DNA of 64,000 nucleotides, taken from positions 96,938 through 160,937 of the forward strand of contig NZ_JACHEB010000015.1 in assembly GCF_014201335.1 (NCBI RefSeq), read 5' to 3'. The translations under genes and the position numbers were made by a program. The DNA comes from Tunturiibacter gelidiferens. GTDB lineage: Bacteria; Acidobacteriota; Terriglobia; Terriglobales; Acidobacteriaceae. The first letter of the stretch is position 1, and each line of letters begins with the position of its first letter. The notes below the pieces were generated by a model. It ran no database searches. It had not been told where the DNA came from and saw nothing but the letters and a program-made list of their open reading frames with translations. Shown here piece by piece: positions 53,499 through 63,642 of the stretch.

Positions 53499-55715
53499 CT
53501 ATTGGCTGTCGAGATCGACCGTGTAAAGATCTCCTGTTCCGGTTCTTGATCGCACAATAGGGATGTTGTCGATCGTAAGGCCACAGAAAAAGTAGTCTTC
53601 TGTGTCACCTCCGCTGAAGTCGGAAAGATTCGCAATTTGTTCAAGCTGACCATCAGAGATTGAGGCTCGGTAGATGGGCTGCATGTCCGCGGAAGAGGCA
53701 TGAAAGAAGATGGCCTTGCTGTCCGAGGCCCATACCGGGTCCGCAACTGTCGTATCTGCTAGCGTCCGCCAACTACGTGTTGCTACGTCGAACAGCAGGA
53801 GCTTGCGCTGGTCCAGTGAGATCGCGGCGATATATCGTCCATCGGGAGACCAACGCGGACTGAAGAGCCCTTCAGAGCCTGGAAGTTGAGTTTGTTTGTG
53901 CGTTCGAAGATCAAGGATCTGCAAAGCTCTGGGACCGTCTTCCTTGCCCATGATGTCGGGTATCCGCCCAAAGACGATTGACTGCCCATCGTCGGACCAA
54001 GATGGGTCAGCGGCGTTTCGGTTCTCGTGAAGAGGTTGCTCAAGAGTTCCACCATCTGCAGCGACCGTGTATATCTGCCATGCCTTGCCGGGTTCGCGCG
54101 CCATTAAGGCGAGTTTTTTTCCGTCAGGTGACCAGTGTGCATGGAACACCTGCAGCGAGTCCGGTGTGAGTTGGATGAGCTCAGTGCCGTCGGACTTCGC
54201 CCTCCACTGGCGTCCCTGAAGGTCCGTCCAGGTAACCCATTGGCGATCACGTGAGTATTCGATCCTGTTGGCGTCGGACAAGAACCCGGGGGCAGACACG
54301 AACTCTCGCCGTCCTTCGTCATAACGCTGCAGCAAAGACTGGGTTTCAACGCCTTGAAAATAGATCCGGTGCCCAATGCGCGAAGTGACAGGACCGGCAA
54401 AGCTCAACGGACCGTTCGTCACGCGTACCGGGTTCACGATCTTCTTCCCGTCAAGCCGCCAAAGATCACTGCTGCCGCCTCTATCAGATTGGAAGACGAA
54501 GTATTTACCGTCTCCGGTCCATATCCCACAGCATTCAGAAGAAGGCTTTGTCCAACTACTCAGAATCGGTCGCAATGACCGACCGTCCCTACTGGTCTCC
54601 CAGAGGCCAAGGGTGTGATCCACGGGATCCATCAGCGTAAATCGGAGGATATTTCCATCGGGCGACCAACGCAGCCAGAAGGCTCGACCTGGGAGCGTTG
54701 CAAAAGGTGTAGACGTCCCATCCTCCAACCTGCTGATGAACAGTCGATTTCCGGCCGCATAAAGAACCCTCTTACCATCGGGCATCCAGGTTGCGTCGTG
54801 CGCTATGACATTGGCCAGTCGCAGCGCCGTACCCCCTCCCGTCGAGAACGTCCATAGCGGTTGCTCAGATTCAGGAGACAGGTGGTTGCGTAGGAGCAGC
54901 GTTGAGCCATCGGGCGACAGGTCACCAAGAGTAGGAGAGGAGATCTCGCTTGGCAGGGGAAGCTTTTGAACCTCGCCCGTTCGTACGTCTACCTGTGCCA
55001 GGACTGATCTGCCCCCGGAGATTACGGGGATAAAAATCCTTAATCCATCCGTGGCTGATGCCGGCAAACTCTCAGTTGCCGGCGTACCCGGGGCTATCCA
55101 GTCAGTCCGCGTAAGCCGTTCTATCCGTGGTAGCGGGCCAGGTCGCCTTGAGCCAGCATAAAAACCGCCGATGCCAACCAGAACAGCCCCCAAGCAAGCC
55201 GCAACAACCCAGACTCCAAGCTTTGGCGAAGTAACAGTCGCAGCTTGAACTGGCAAGTCTTGATGCGTAGAAGTTGATTCGGCGTCGGCAGTCCTAGGCA
55301 CTACCAAAACGGCTTGCGCATCGATGGTATCCGACACATAGCGTTCGCCAGAGATGCCTGTTTCAAGTGCTGCAGTCCGAATTGCGACTGGCGCAATAAA
55401 TCTATAACCGCGTTTGGCGAGTGTCTCCACAAACCGGGGATTGTCCGCGGTGTCGCCCAATGCGTCCCTGATCTTATTAACAGCTGTGCCGATGGAATGA
55501 TCGAAATCGACGACGGTGTCGGGGCCCCACACTTGTTGCTGAAGTTCGTCCCGGCTGACGACTTCACCCGCCCGTTCGATAAGGCAGGTCAGTACTCTAA
55601 ATGGCTGGCTTTGCAACTTGACCCTGCGACCCGCCTTCCAAAGCTCTCCCGTTTGCAGATCGGCTTCAAACACTCCAAAACTGACCTTCGAGACTGTATC
55701 GCTATGAGACGGCAT
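53499..55715 (-). CDS. Winged-helix (OmpR/CadC-type) membrane regulator with PD40/TolB-like propeller
   Basis: A 738-residue protein common in acidobacteria. Residues ~8-105 are an OmpR-type winged helix (FGVFEADLQTGELWKAGRRV, LLTCLIERAGEVVSRDEL-like region, NKIRDALGDTADNPRFVETL, KRGYRFIAPV). A linker and one membrane helix follow at ~170-190 (LGVWVVAACLGAVLVGIGGF). The remaining ~540 residues are repeated WD40-like PD40 blades with SPDG or WMPDG signatures (LGDLSPDGSTLLLRN, LRWSPDGNILRF, AHWSPDGKKLALMAREPGKA, SPRWSPDGRYIAAIS). The plan is that of CadC-like one-component regulators: DNA binding inside, sensing outside. It is divergent from the TonB receptor at 55949 and may control the starch genes. 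Confidence 0.88.
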   Translation of the reverse strand: MPSHSDTVSKVSFGVFEADLQTGELWKAGRRVKLQSQPFRVLTCLIERAGEVVSRDELQQQVWGPDTVVDFDHSIGTAVNKIRDALGDTADNPRFVETLAKRGYRFIAPVAIRTAALETGISGERYVSDTIDAQAVLVVPRTADAESTSTHQDLPVQAATVTSPKLGVWVVAACLGAVLVGIGGFYAGSRRPGPLPRIERLTRTDWIAPGTPATESLPASATDGLRIFIPVISGGRSVLAQVDVRTGEVQKLPLPSEISSPTLGDLSPDGSTLLLRNHLSPESEQPLWTFSTGGGTALRLANVIAHDATWMPDGKRVLYAAGNRLFISRLEDGTSTPFATLPGRAFWLRWSPDGNILRFTLMDPVDHTLGLWETSRDGRSLRPILSSWTKPSSECCGIWTGDGKYFVFQSDRGGSSDLWRLDGKKIVNPVRVTNGPLSFAGPVTSRIGHRIYFQGVETQSLLQRYDEGRREFVSAPGFLSDANRIEYSRDRQWVTWTDLQGRQWRAKSDGTELIQLTPDSLQVFHAHWSPDGKKLALMAREPGKAWQIYTVAADGGTLEQPLHENRNAADPSWSDDGQSIVFGRIPDIMGKEDGPRALQILDLRTHKQTQLPGSEGLFSPRWSPDGRYIAAISLDQRKLLLFDVATRSWRTLADTTVADPVWASDSKAIFFHASSADMQPIYRASISDGQLEQIANLSDFSGGDTEDYFFCGLTIDNIPIVRSRTGTGDLYTVDLDSQ

Positions 55716-55935
55716 GACGTGGCCTAGAACCTAAGTCTAGCATGTTGCGCAGAGTAGGGCCCGTTTTGGCTGTTGATCGCGCGAATTTAGTTGCCTAAGA
55801 ATCAACAACTTATCTGTTGACGAAAAGATAGCTCATAAAAGACGTTCGGACGATGGCGTTGATCGTCAGCGAACCGACAATGTTCTACCCGCAACATGAA
55901 AAGTTCAAAGAACTACTTCAGTTGAGTTGTCTTTT

Positions 55936-55941
55936 AGGAGG
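55936..55941 (+). promoter_or_regulatory. Ribosome binding site deciding the TonB receptor start
   Basis: A consensus AGGAGG lies 7 bp before GTG 55949. The frame is open 32 codons further upstream, but no comparable site occurs there and the signal peptide follows the GTG, so GTG 55949 is the probable start. Confidence 0.75.
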
Positions 55942-55948
55942 CTTCACC

Positions 55949-58900
55949 GTGAATACACCCTCTGGTTACCGATCTCTCATTAAAAATCTGTTGCTATCTA
56001 TAGTCTGCTTACTCCTAGTCTCAGGCTTGAGCTTACGAGCGCAGACCGACACCGGACGCGTCACCGGGATCGTCACGGATCCAACCGGCGCCGTGGTCCC
56101 TGACACTACCGTGAAGCTCACCAACACAGACACCGGAGCAACCCAAACTCTTACCGCCGGGAGCGACGGCAACTTCACTTTTTCCGCCGTGCCTCGAGGC
56201 AACTATAAAGTGGAAGCCAGCCATGCTGGCTTTCAGAGTGTGAATCAGGCCTTCGTGCTTCAGGTCTCCCAGGTCCAGACGGTCGAGTTCAAGATGCCCG
56301 TTGGTGCCTCCAGCGAGACCGTCGAAGTTAATGACGCCGCACCGGTTGTAGACCTCTCGACTTCTTCCACCGGCTCGGTCATCGAAGGAAAGCAGGTCAC
56401 CGACCTCCCGCTCAATGGTCGCAACTTCACATCACTCGCGAACCTCATCCCTGGCGTCACACGTGGAGCGTTCAACTCCGACGCAAGCGGCCGAAATGGC
56501 AACGTCGAAACCTTCCGCTACTCCGACTCAGGCGGCGGCGCGCTTGCGGTGAACGGGCTTCGTCAGCAGTCCAACAACTTCATCCTCGATGGGGTCGATA
56601 ACAATGAGTCACTCGTCAACTCCATCGTCTTCTTTACGCCTCCCGAGGCGATCCAGGAGTTCCGCGTTACAACCTCGGTCGCTCCTGCCGAATTCGGCCG
56701 TGCCGGCGGAGCCATATTGCAAAACTCCGTAAAGTCGGGGACCAATAGCATCCACGGCTCGGCGTTCGGATACTTCCGCGATCAGATCTTCGATGCAAAC
56801 CCTCTCTATTTCAACCCTGGCAACCCTGCTCCCGCATTCCAGCGCAAACAGTTCGGCGGCGCGGTCGGTGGTCCGCTTTGGAAAGACAAGATATTTATCT
56901 TCGGTGACTATCAGGCTCTACGTCAGAAGCAGCCGAAGGACACCGGCTTTTACACCGTACCGACCGCTCTTATGCGCCAGGGGAACTTCTCCGAGCTTCT
57001 TGGTCAGAACGTGACCAGCAATCCCGGAGCCTTCGCGTCGGCCACCGGCTGCCCAGCGCTTCCCGCCGGTGCCACACCTGTTGTTGGAGCGATCTATGAT
57101 CCGACCACGTGCCAGCCATTCGCCGGCAACATCATTCCAAAGGATCGTATCAATTCAGCGGGGCTCAACTATCTCAATGCCTTTGATGCACCCACCCGGG
57201 CGGGTGTACTGAATAACTATTTTGCCGTACGGAATGCCATCCAGAACTTCAACGACTTCGACGCCCGCCTCGATTACCACGTCTCGCAAAAGGACACCGT
57301 CTTCGTACGCTACAGCTATGGCCAGGACAACCTGGACGTAAACAGTCTCTTTACGAACCTGCCGGCAGGATTTGCCTCGGGTGGAAACGTAAATCACCCA
57401 CGAGGCGGAGCGGCGGGTTACACCCACATCTTCACGTCGAACCTCGTCAACGAATTCCGGTTCGGCTATATTCGTCCTGAGTTCGCATATGTGAACCCTG
57501 ACCAGGGCACACCGATCTCTGCCAATCTCGGCATCGTCAACGCCAATCGCAACTCACTCCTGGGAGGCGGCGCTCTCATCGGCGGAAGCAACACCCAGAT
57601 CGAGTACACCGGTGACGGCGGCCCGTACTCCGTCCCTGAAAAGACATTTCAGTACCTTGACAGTGTTAACTACACTCACGGCAAACACACTTTGAAAACT
57701 GGTGCGAATATCATCCGTCGTGAAGTCGACTTCTTCCAGGGAAATGACTCGAAGGGCTACTTTGTCCTTGGCGGCGTCAATTTTCCTGGGACCGGACGCT
57801 TCACCGGCTACGAGACTTCAGAGATCCTTGCCGGTTTCTCGGACTACGAGATTGGAGCGGCAAGCACCTTCTTCAAGACGTTCAACTATGAGACTGGCTA
57901 CTTTGTACAGGACGACTGGAAAGTAAATCGCCGCCTGACTCTCAACCTGGGCATCCGCTACGATCTCTACACCTATCCCTACGAGCAGAACAACAATCAA
58001 GCGAACTACGACTTCTCGACCGGCACCCTCCAGGTCGCCGGGGTCAATGGAAACTCGCGCTCGCTTATTAACACTGACAAGAACAACTTCGCACCTCGCG
58101 TCGGCTTCGCCTATGACCTCTACGGAAACGGAAAGACTTCGCTCCGCGGCGGCTACGGCATCTTCTACTTCCTCGATCGGGGAGGAGTAGGCAATCAGCT
58201 GTCCAACCAGCCAGGCTTCAACGGTATCAATGAATATGCCGCCACCAATGGCTACCGCATTACATTCACTGGCCAAAGCCCCACCATCCCGGGCAATGCC
58301 GCCACCGCCACCGCTGCTCTTCCCATACCTGCATTTGGCCCCGGGGCGATCAACTCAATCGACCTCGCTAACGCAACTGTCATCTCTGTGCCAGTAAACA
58401 ATCAGAACGGTGCAGTCACGCAGTACAACCTGCAGATCCAACAACAACTCGACCACGCGACTTCGGTGAACATCGCCTATGTTGGCAACAAATCGGATCA
58501 CCTGATGACCTGGTTCAATGCCAACTCGCCCGTCCTCGACGGCACCACCGCCGGCCTCTTTCCGAACCGCGGAACGATCACGGAAGGTCTCGCAGGCGGC
58601 TCCTCCAAGTATGACGGCCTGCAGGTCTATCTCAACCGCAGTGTTGGGTCGAGCCTGCTCGCAACCGTCGCGTACACCTGGTCGCATTCGCGTGACAATT
58701 CAAACGGAGCCTTCAGCTCAGGCACCGGCGCAAGCTCAAGCGGACGTATCTTCATCACCCCGGCCGGTCCAGACCTGAGCGCCAACTACGGCAACTCCGA
58801 TCAGGACCAGCGAAATGTCTTTGTCGCCAGCGCCGTCTACTCGCTTCCCGTCGGCAGCGGCAAAATGTTTGGCGCAAACATGAACCGTGGCCTCGATGAG

Positions 58901-59440
58901 CTCCTCGGAGGATGGCAGCTCAACACAATCGTCACACTCGACAGCGGCACACCGATCGACTTCAGCACCACAGGAAGTCCCGGAACGATCGACAACCGGC
59001 CCGACCTCATCAGCTTTAGCAAAGTGAAGCGTCAGCTCGTTGGCGGATCGAACAGCTCCAACAATCGCACGTTTTTTACCGGCGTCTTCGGCCTTCCCCC
59101 CATCAACTCGTCCGGCATCTTCACACGGCCAGGAAACCTGCAGCGCAACGCATTCTCCGGCCCTGGCTATAAAACGGTAGACCTTGGAATCTTCAAGGGA
59201 TTCCGCGTTACCGAACGGGTCAACGCTGAGTTCCGCGCTCAAGCCTACAATCTGTTCAACACACCGCAATTCGGAAATCCGGACACCAACATCCACGATG
59301 GCACCAACATCCCCGGATCCAACACCGTCTTTACCACTGGTGCAAATACCAGTGGAGCAGACAACGGGTTCGGGAGCATTAACAGCATTCGCCTCAACAC
59401 CGAACGCCAGTTAGAGCTCGCAGCCCACATCAACTTCTAA
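55949..59440 (+). CDS. TonB-dependent outer-membrane receptor, Oar-like (maltodextrin/starch locus)
   Basis: The 1163-residue product starts at GTG 55949 with a signal peptide (LIKNLLLSIVCLLLVSGLSL, then RAQ). The carboxypeptidase-regulatory-like domain follows (GRVTGIVTDPTGAVVPDTTV, GNFTFSAVPRGNYKVEASHA), then the plug (VTDLPLNGRNFTSLANLIPG, IQEFRVTTSVAPAEFGRAGG, NSVKSGTNSIHGSAFGYF) and the barrel, ending AAHINF with terminal Phe. Two GH13 genes follow in the same direction, the first after a hairpin and 103-bp gap, so the likely ligand is maltodextrin or cyclodextrin; this is contextual. It is divergent from the PD40 regulator. Confidence 0.92.
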   Translation: MNTPSGYRSLIKNLLLSIVCLLLVSGLSLRAQTDTGRVTGIVTDPTGAVVPDTTVKLTNTDTGATQTLTAGSDGNFTFSAVPRGNYKVEASHAGFQSVNQAFVLQVSQVQTVEFKMPVGASSETVEVNDAAPVVDLSTSSTGSVIEGKQVTDLPLNGRNFTSLANLIPGVTRGAFNSDASGRNGNVETFRYSDSGGGALAVNGLRQQSNNFILDGVDNNESLVNSIVFFTPPEAIQEFRVTTSVAPAEFGRAGGAILQNSVKSGTNSIHGSAFGYFRDQIFDANPLYFNPGNPAPAFQRKQFGGAVGGPLWKDKIFIFGDYQALRQKQPKDTGFYTVPTALMRQGNFSELLGQNVTSNPGAFASATGCPALPAGATPVVGAIYDPTTCQPFAGNIIPKDRINSAGLNYLNAFDAPTRAGVLNNYFAVRNAIQNFNDFDARLDYHVSQKDTVFVRYSYGQDNLDVNSLFTNLPAGFASGGNVNHPRGGAAGYTHIFTSNLVNEFRFGYIRPEFAYVNPDQGTPISANLGIVNANRNSLLGGGALIGGSNTQIEYTGDGGPYSVPEKTFQYLDSVNYTHGKHTLKTGANIIRREVDFFQGNDSKGYFVLGGVNFPGTGRFTGYETSEILAGFSDYEIGAASTFFKTFNYETGYFVQDDWKVNRRLTLNLGIRYDLYTYPYEQNNNQANYDFSTGTLQVAGVNGNSRSLINTDKNNFAPRVGFAYDLYGNGKTSLRGGYGIFYFLDRGGVGNQLSNQPGFNGINEYAATNGYRITFTGQSPTIPGNAATATAALPIPAFGPGAINSIDLANATVISVPVNNQNGAVTQYNLQIQQQLDHATSVNIAYVGNKSDHLMTWFNANSPVLDGTTAGLFPNRGTITEGLAGGSSKYDGLQVYLNRSVGSSLLATVAYTWSHSRDNSNGAFSSGTGASSSGRIFITPAGPDLSANYGNSDQDQRNVFVASAVYSLPVGSGKMFGANMNRGLDELLGGWQLNTIVTLDSGTPIDFSTTGSPGTIDNRPDLISFSKVKRQLVGGSNSSNNRTFFTGVFGLPPINSSGIFTRPGNLQRNAFSGPGYKTVDLGIFKGFRVTERVNAEFRAQAYNLFNTPQFGNPDTNIHDGTNIPGSNTVFTTGANTSGADNGFGSINSIRLNTERQLELAAHINF

Positions 59441-59452
59441 CTGCTTCTATCC

Positions 59453-59489
59453 AAGCGGCACCTCTGAGCGCGTCTCTCTGGTGCCGCTT
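59453..59489 (+). terminator. Hairpin after the TonB receptor
   Basis: AAGCGGCACC (59453-59462) and GGTGCCGCTT (59480-59489) form a perfect 10-bp stem with a 17-nt loop, 13 bp past the stop codon, followed by GTCTTC. It may attenuate transcription into the GH13 genes. Confidence 0.55.
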
Positions 59490-59543
59490 GTCTTCATCAA
59501 TTCAATCTTCGCGCCGTCGCGTATTTTTTTGAGGATCTGTTCC

Positions 59544-61361
59544 ATGCGCCGCCTCCTTCTTGTCTTCGCGTGCTCCGTCTCCGCGCTCGCGCAGTCTCCG
59601 CAAATCGACAAAGTAGATCCACCGAACTGGTGGGCCACGATGCCTGCCCCCATGCTTCTTGCAAAAGGGCAAAACCTGAACGACGCACGTTTCACCTTGA
59701 GCGACGCTGCCTTACACATCAAAAAAACAGTCATCTCCGATAATGGCCACTACGCTCAAATCTGGCTGACAGCCTCGCCCGCTCGAATGGAAACCATCCG
59801 GCTCACCGCGCGAACATCAAGGGGCGCAACCACAGTCGCCTATACATTCGCACCTCGCCGAAACCCCTCCGGCGGCTTCTCCGGATTCTCCTCAAAAGAC
59901 GTGATGTACCTCATCATGATCGACCGATTTGCAGACGGCGATCCTTCCAATGATGGACCTGATCACGATGCTCAACTCGCCAAATCCCGCGGTTGGCACG
60001 GCGGAGATCTTCGCGGCATCACTCAGCACCTCGACTACCTGCAGCAGCTCGGCATCACCACCGTCTGGATTACGCCCGTCTATCAAAATCACGGCAACCA
60101 GAGCTATCACGGCTACGGTGCAACCGACATGTACGCCGTCGACGAACACTTCGGCAACCTCACCGATCTGAGAGATCTCTCAGCGGCGTTACATGCTCGT
60201 CACATGAAGCTCGTCCTCGACACCGTTCCAAACCACGTCGGCCCAAACCACCCATGGGTTCGCGACAGTCCTGATCCCACGTGGTTCCATGGCACGCTTG
60301 AAAATCACACGCTCGCTCAAACAGACTTTGCTCCCCTCACCAATCCCCACGCCCCCTGGCGCGACCAAATCAATGTGACTCAGGGATGGTTCGCCAACAC
60401 TCTTCCCGATCTCAATCAGGAGGATCCTGCCGTCTCCCGATACCTGACGCAAAACGCTGTCTGGTGGACAGAACAGGCTCGTCTCGATGGCCTACGTATC
60501 GACACTTTCCCGTACGTCGGTCGCGCTTTTTGGCAGAGCTTCCACGCCCAGCTCCACTCGCTCTACCCACACCTCACCACGGTGGGAGAGGTATTCAACA
60601 GCGATCCTACGATAACTTCCACGTTCGCTGGCGGAGTCACTCGCACTGGCATCGACACAGGTCTCGACACCCCCTTCGACTTCCCCACTTACTTTGCTCT
60701 CCGCGATGTCTTTCTGAAGGACGCGCCGATGACCAGACTCGCCGACGTCCTACGGCTCGACAACCTATATCCCCATCCTGAGCGCCTCGTTCCTTTCCTC
60801 GGGAACCACGACACGACTCGTTTTCTCGACGGTGCCACTTCATCCAATACTCTTGAGCTGGCCTTTACTATTCTCACCACCATGCGAGGTTTACCGCAGA
60901 TCTATTCTGGCGACGAAATCGCTATGCGCGGAGGAGCAGACCCGGACAATCGCCACGATTTTCCCGGAGGCTTTGGTCCCACGCAGGATAATGCCTTCAA
61001 TCCAGCAGGGCGCTCTCCCGATCAACAAAAAGCATTCTCACTACTTCAAAATCTTCTTGCTCTTCGCAGCTCCCACCCAGCCCTTCAGACCGGGACCGAA
61101 CAACTGCTCCACGCCGACAACAACACTATCGTGTACGTTCGCACACTTACCACCTCAACCCATGGAATGCAGCGAACTCTAGTTGCCGTGAACAAAGGCA
61201 GCGAAGCGGCAGACGTCGTTATCAAGACCGACAAGGCAGAGATTCAGAACGCGCAAAGAAGCACGGTCCTCTTAGGCTCGCCCAACTCAATCTCTATCAA
61301 CACCGGCACTCTTACAGTCCATCTCGCCGCCAATGCAGCGGTAATTTCAGACCTCGATTAG
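59544..61361 (+). CDS. GH13 alpha-amylase-family enzyme, cyclomaltodextrinase/neopullulanase type, exported
   Basis: ATG 59544 follows GAGG (59531-59534) and starts a short signal peptide (RRLLLVFACSVSALAQS). The 605-residue enzyme begins with the cyclomaltodextrinase N-domain (IDKVDPPNWWATMPAPMLLA) and has the GH13 barrel. DVMYLIMIDRFADGDPSND opens it, DTVPNHVG is region I, DGLRIDTFPYVGRAFW holds the nucleophile Asp (~319), TVGEVFN the acid/base Glu (~347) and FLGNHDTTRFL the third Asp (~420). A C-terminal beta domain completes it. It resembles SusA-like periplasmic neopullulanases that cut maltodextrins after outer-membrane uptake. The next gene is a close paralogue 56 bp downstream. Confidence 0.92.
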   Translation: MRRLLLVFACSVSALAQSPQIDKVDPPNWWATMPAPMLLAKGQNLNDARFTLSDAALHIKKTVISDNGHYAQIWLTASPARMETIRLTARTSRGATTVAYTFAPRRNPSGGFSGFSSKDVMYLIMIDRFADGDPSNDGPDHDAQLAKSRGWHGGDLRGITQHLDYLQQLGITTVWITPVYQNHGNQSYHGYGATDMYAVDEHFGNLTDLRDLSAALHARHMKLVLDTVPNHVGPNHPWVRDSPDPTWFHGTLENHTLAQTDFAPLTNPHAPWRDQINVTQGWFANTLPDLNQEDPAVSRYLTQNAVWWTEQARLDGLRIDTFPYVGRAFWQSFHAQLHSLYPHLTTVGEVFNSDPTITSTFAGGVTRTGIDTGLDTPFDFPTYFALRDVFLKDAPMTRLADVLRLDNLYPHPERLVPFLGNHDTTRFLDGATSSNTLELAFTILTTMRGLPQIYSGDEIAMRGGADPDNRHDFPGGFGPTQDNAFNPAGRSPDQQKAFSLLQNLLALRSSHPALQTGTEQLLHADNNTIVYVRTLTTSTHGMQRTLVAVNKGSEAADVVIKTDKAEIQNAQRSTVLLGSPNSISINTGTLTVHLAANAAVISDLD

Positions 61362-61417
61362 GCAGTCCGACTCACAGGCTCGAAATAGATACCGACCTCT
61401 CATGAAGGAGATCGCAG

Positions 61418-63364
61418 ATGGATTGTTCACGTCATATCGCAGGTACAATCAACGATTCATCGATTAGAGGAAAGCATCTTCCGTCGAACCACATCCTCTC
61501 ACTCGCGCTCCTCCTTCTGCTTTGTGCGGCGGGACCACTCGGGTTTGCCCAGGCGCCGGTCCTTTCAAAAATAGATCCTCCCAATTGGTGGACACAGTTG
61601 CCAGACCCGGTGCTGTTAGTTCAGGGAGAACATCTGCAACGGACACAGTTCTCCATCAAAAATTCAGACACAACCATCGATCTCGTACGTACCTCTCCAA
61701 ATGGTCATTGGGCGTTCCTAAAGCTTGGCATCAAGTCGGCAAAACCAGGCTCATTCCTCCTCGAAGCACGAAACTCCGCTGGGGCCACGTCAATTTCCTA
61801 CACCCTCGCTGCACGCGAGAAGCCCGCCGCAAACCCACAGGGATTTTCGTCGCAAGACGCGATGTATCTCATCATGACCGACCGTTTTGCAGACGGCGAT
61901 CCTAGCAATAATCGTCAACCAGGCATGACATACGACCGCAACGATCCGCACGCTTGGCATGGCGGCGATCTTCGTGGGATTCGACAGCACCTCGACTACC
62001 TTCAGGATCTGGGTGTAAACACCGTCTGGATCACCCCGGTCGATCAGAATCGCGAGCCAGACAGCTATCACGGTTACGGTACGACCGATATGTACAAAGT
62101 GGACGAACACTTTGGCACGCTTGCCGATCTCACCGCGCTTGCCAACGACCTGCACGTTCGAGGCATGAAGCTGGTTTTGGATATCGTTCCAAATCACGTC
62201 GGTCCGGCGCATCCGTGGGTTGAGGATTCACCCACTCCAGATTGGTTCCACGGAACAAACGCGCAACATCGACTCGCTCAAGGCAACTTCCGCGCTCTCA
62301 TGGATCCTGATACTTCCGCGCGAGACCGAAAAGATGTTCTCGATGGATGGTTCGTCGATCTCCTGCCGGATATGAACCAAGAGAATCCTCTCGCGGCTCA
62401 GTATCTGATACAAAACACAATCTGGTGGGTCCAGGAGACTTCTGCCGACGGCCTCAGATTGGATACTTTCCCGTACGTAGGACGTCAATTCTGGCATGAT
62501 TTTCACGCCCAACTCACCGAGATCTTTCCCCACCTGACAACGGTCGGCGAGGTATTCAACGGAACCTTCGCCATGCCTCCCATGCTCAACTCTTTCTTTG
62601 CTGGAGGCGTTGTTCGCAGCGGTGGCACAACCGATATCGACACAGGTCTCTACACTCCTTTCGACTACCCATTTTTTTCAGTCATACGAGATGTCACTGT
62701 TCGGAATGCGCCGATGACAGATCTGGCAAATTTGTTCCGGCAAGACAGCGTGTACCCTCATCCCGACCGGTTAGTAACTCTTCTCGGCAGTCACGACACG
62801 AAACGGTTCATGAGCGAACCCGGAGCGACGCCCGAAAAACTATTGTTGGCGTTCGGCATTCTTCTTACCACACGTGGTACCCCCGTCATATATTCGGGAG
62901 ACGAGATTGGCATGGCCGGCGGCGAGGACCCCGATAATCGGAGAGACCACCCCGGTGGTTTCGAACCACAGGAATCCTCGACAAACGCATTCCTTCCCGC
63001 TCGAAGGAGCACCGACGAGGCGAGCGTTCACGACGCCGTCAAGCGGCTTTTAGCATTGCGAAATGGCGTCAAGGAGTTGCAGCAAGGAAGGCAACAATTG
63101 GTCCAGTCCGATGACGACACAATTGCTTATGTGCGCGGACTGAGTCTGGAACACGGATGTACCGCAGGCCAGCAGAGAGTTCTAGTCCTTGCAAACAAGT
63201 CCGCTACCGCCAGGAAGCTAAATATAGAAATGAACGAAACTGCAATGGAAGGCTGCACTAGAAGTGAGATGTTACTCGGCGACCAGCACTCAGTCCAAGT
63301 ATCTTCGCATTCAATTAGCGCTAACGTCGCTCCCCTAGGCCTAACGGTCGTACAACTTCGCTGA
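61418..63364 (+). CDS. GH13 alpha-amylase-family enzyme, cyclomaltodextrinase/neopullulanase type, exported (paralogue)
   Basis: A 648-residue paralogue of the preceding enzyme. GAAGGAGATC before ATG 61418 is a good ribosome binding site. The N-terminal ~45 residues include a hydrophobic signal segment (HILSLALLLLLCAAGPLGFA). Domains are cyclomaltodextrinase N (LSKIDPPNWWTQLPDPVLLV), GH13 barrel (YLIMTDRFADGDPSNN, DIVPNHVG, DGLRLDTFPYVGRQFW with nucleophile Asp near 346, TVGEVFNG with Glu near 376, LLGSHDTKRFM near 457) and a C-terminal beta domain. HDTTR in the first enzyme is HDTKR here, a small change near the active site that could shift specificity. The pair likely arose by tandem duplication. 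Confidence 0.92.
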   Translation: MDCSRHIAGTINDSSIRGKHLPSNHILSLALLLLLCAAGPLGFAQAPVLSKIDPPNWWTQLPDPVLLVQGEHLQRTQFSIKNSDTTIDLVRTSPNGHWAFLKLGIKSAKPGSFLLEARNSAGATSISYTLAAREKPAANPQGFSSQDAMYLIMTDRFADGDPSNNRQPGMTYDRNDPHAWHGGDLRGIRQHLDYLQDLGVNTVWITPVDQNREPDSYHGYGTTDMYKVDEHFGTLADLTALANDLHVRGMKLVLDIVPNHVGPAHPWVEDSPTPDWFHGTNAQHRLAQGNFRALMDPDTSARDRKDVLDGWFVDLLPDMNQENPLAAQYLIQNTIWWVQETSADGLRLDTFPYVGRQFWHDFHAQLTEIFPHLTTVGEVFNGTFAMPPMLNSFFAGGVVRSGGTTDIDTGLYTPFDYPFFSVIRDVTVRNAPMTDLANLFRQDSVYPHPDRLVTLLGSHDTKRFMSEPGATPEKLLLAFGILLTTRGTPVIYSGDEIGMAGGEDPDNRRDHPGGFEPQESSTNAFLPARRSTDEASVHDAVKRLLALRNGVKELQQGRQQLVQSDDDTIAYVRGLSLEHGCTAGQQRVLVLANKSATARKLNIEMNETAMEGCTRSEMLLGDQHSVQVSSHSISANVAPLGLTVVQLR

Positions 63365-63642
63365 CTACCGGAGATATTTGTGACTGGTTGCTATCGTCAA
63401 AGAAGAAGGACCTCGGCGCCAACCGTACTGGTGTGCCATGCGCCCCGGTCTTCGAATCACTCCAACCGGAGAGCGTTTCCCCTGCGGGAAGAGTCCACAG
63501 ATGCGGTGCTTGGAAAGTGGGTCTACAGTTGGCCAGGGCCTGCCACTAATCGATAGTGGCCCGGGCCTTGCATTCGTTACAGGATGCACTTGACATTGCG
63601 AGCCCTCGTAGAAAATTCACTCAGGCCCTTTCCTCACCCGGC
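63365..63642. other. Intergenic region after the GH13 operon
   Basis: No gene is supported. A hairpin GCCACTA (63542-63548) / TAGTGGC (63554-63560) flanked by GC-rich DNA lies about 180 bp after the GH13 stop and could be its distant terminator. Confidence 0.45.

Noticed and set aside
53223..53549. 108-codon frame overlapping the 3' end of the PD40 regulator
   Set aside because: Pro/Ser/Arg-rich random-looking product overlapping a well-supported gene.
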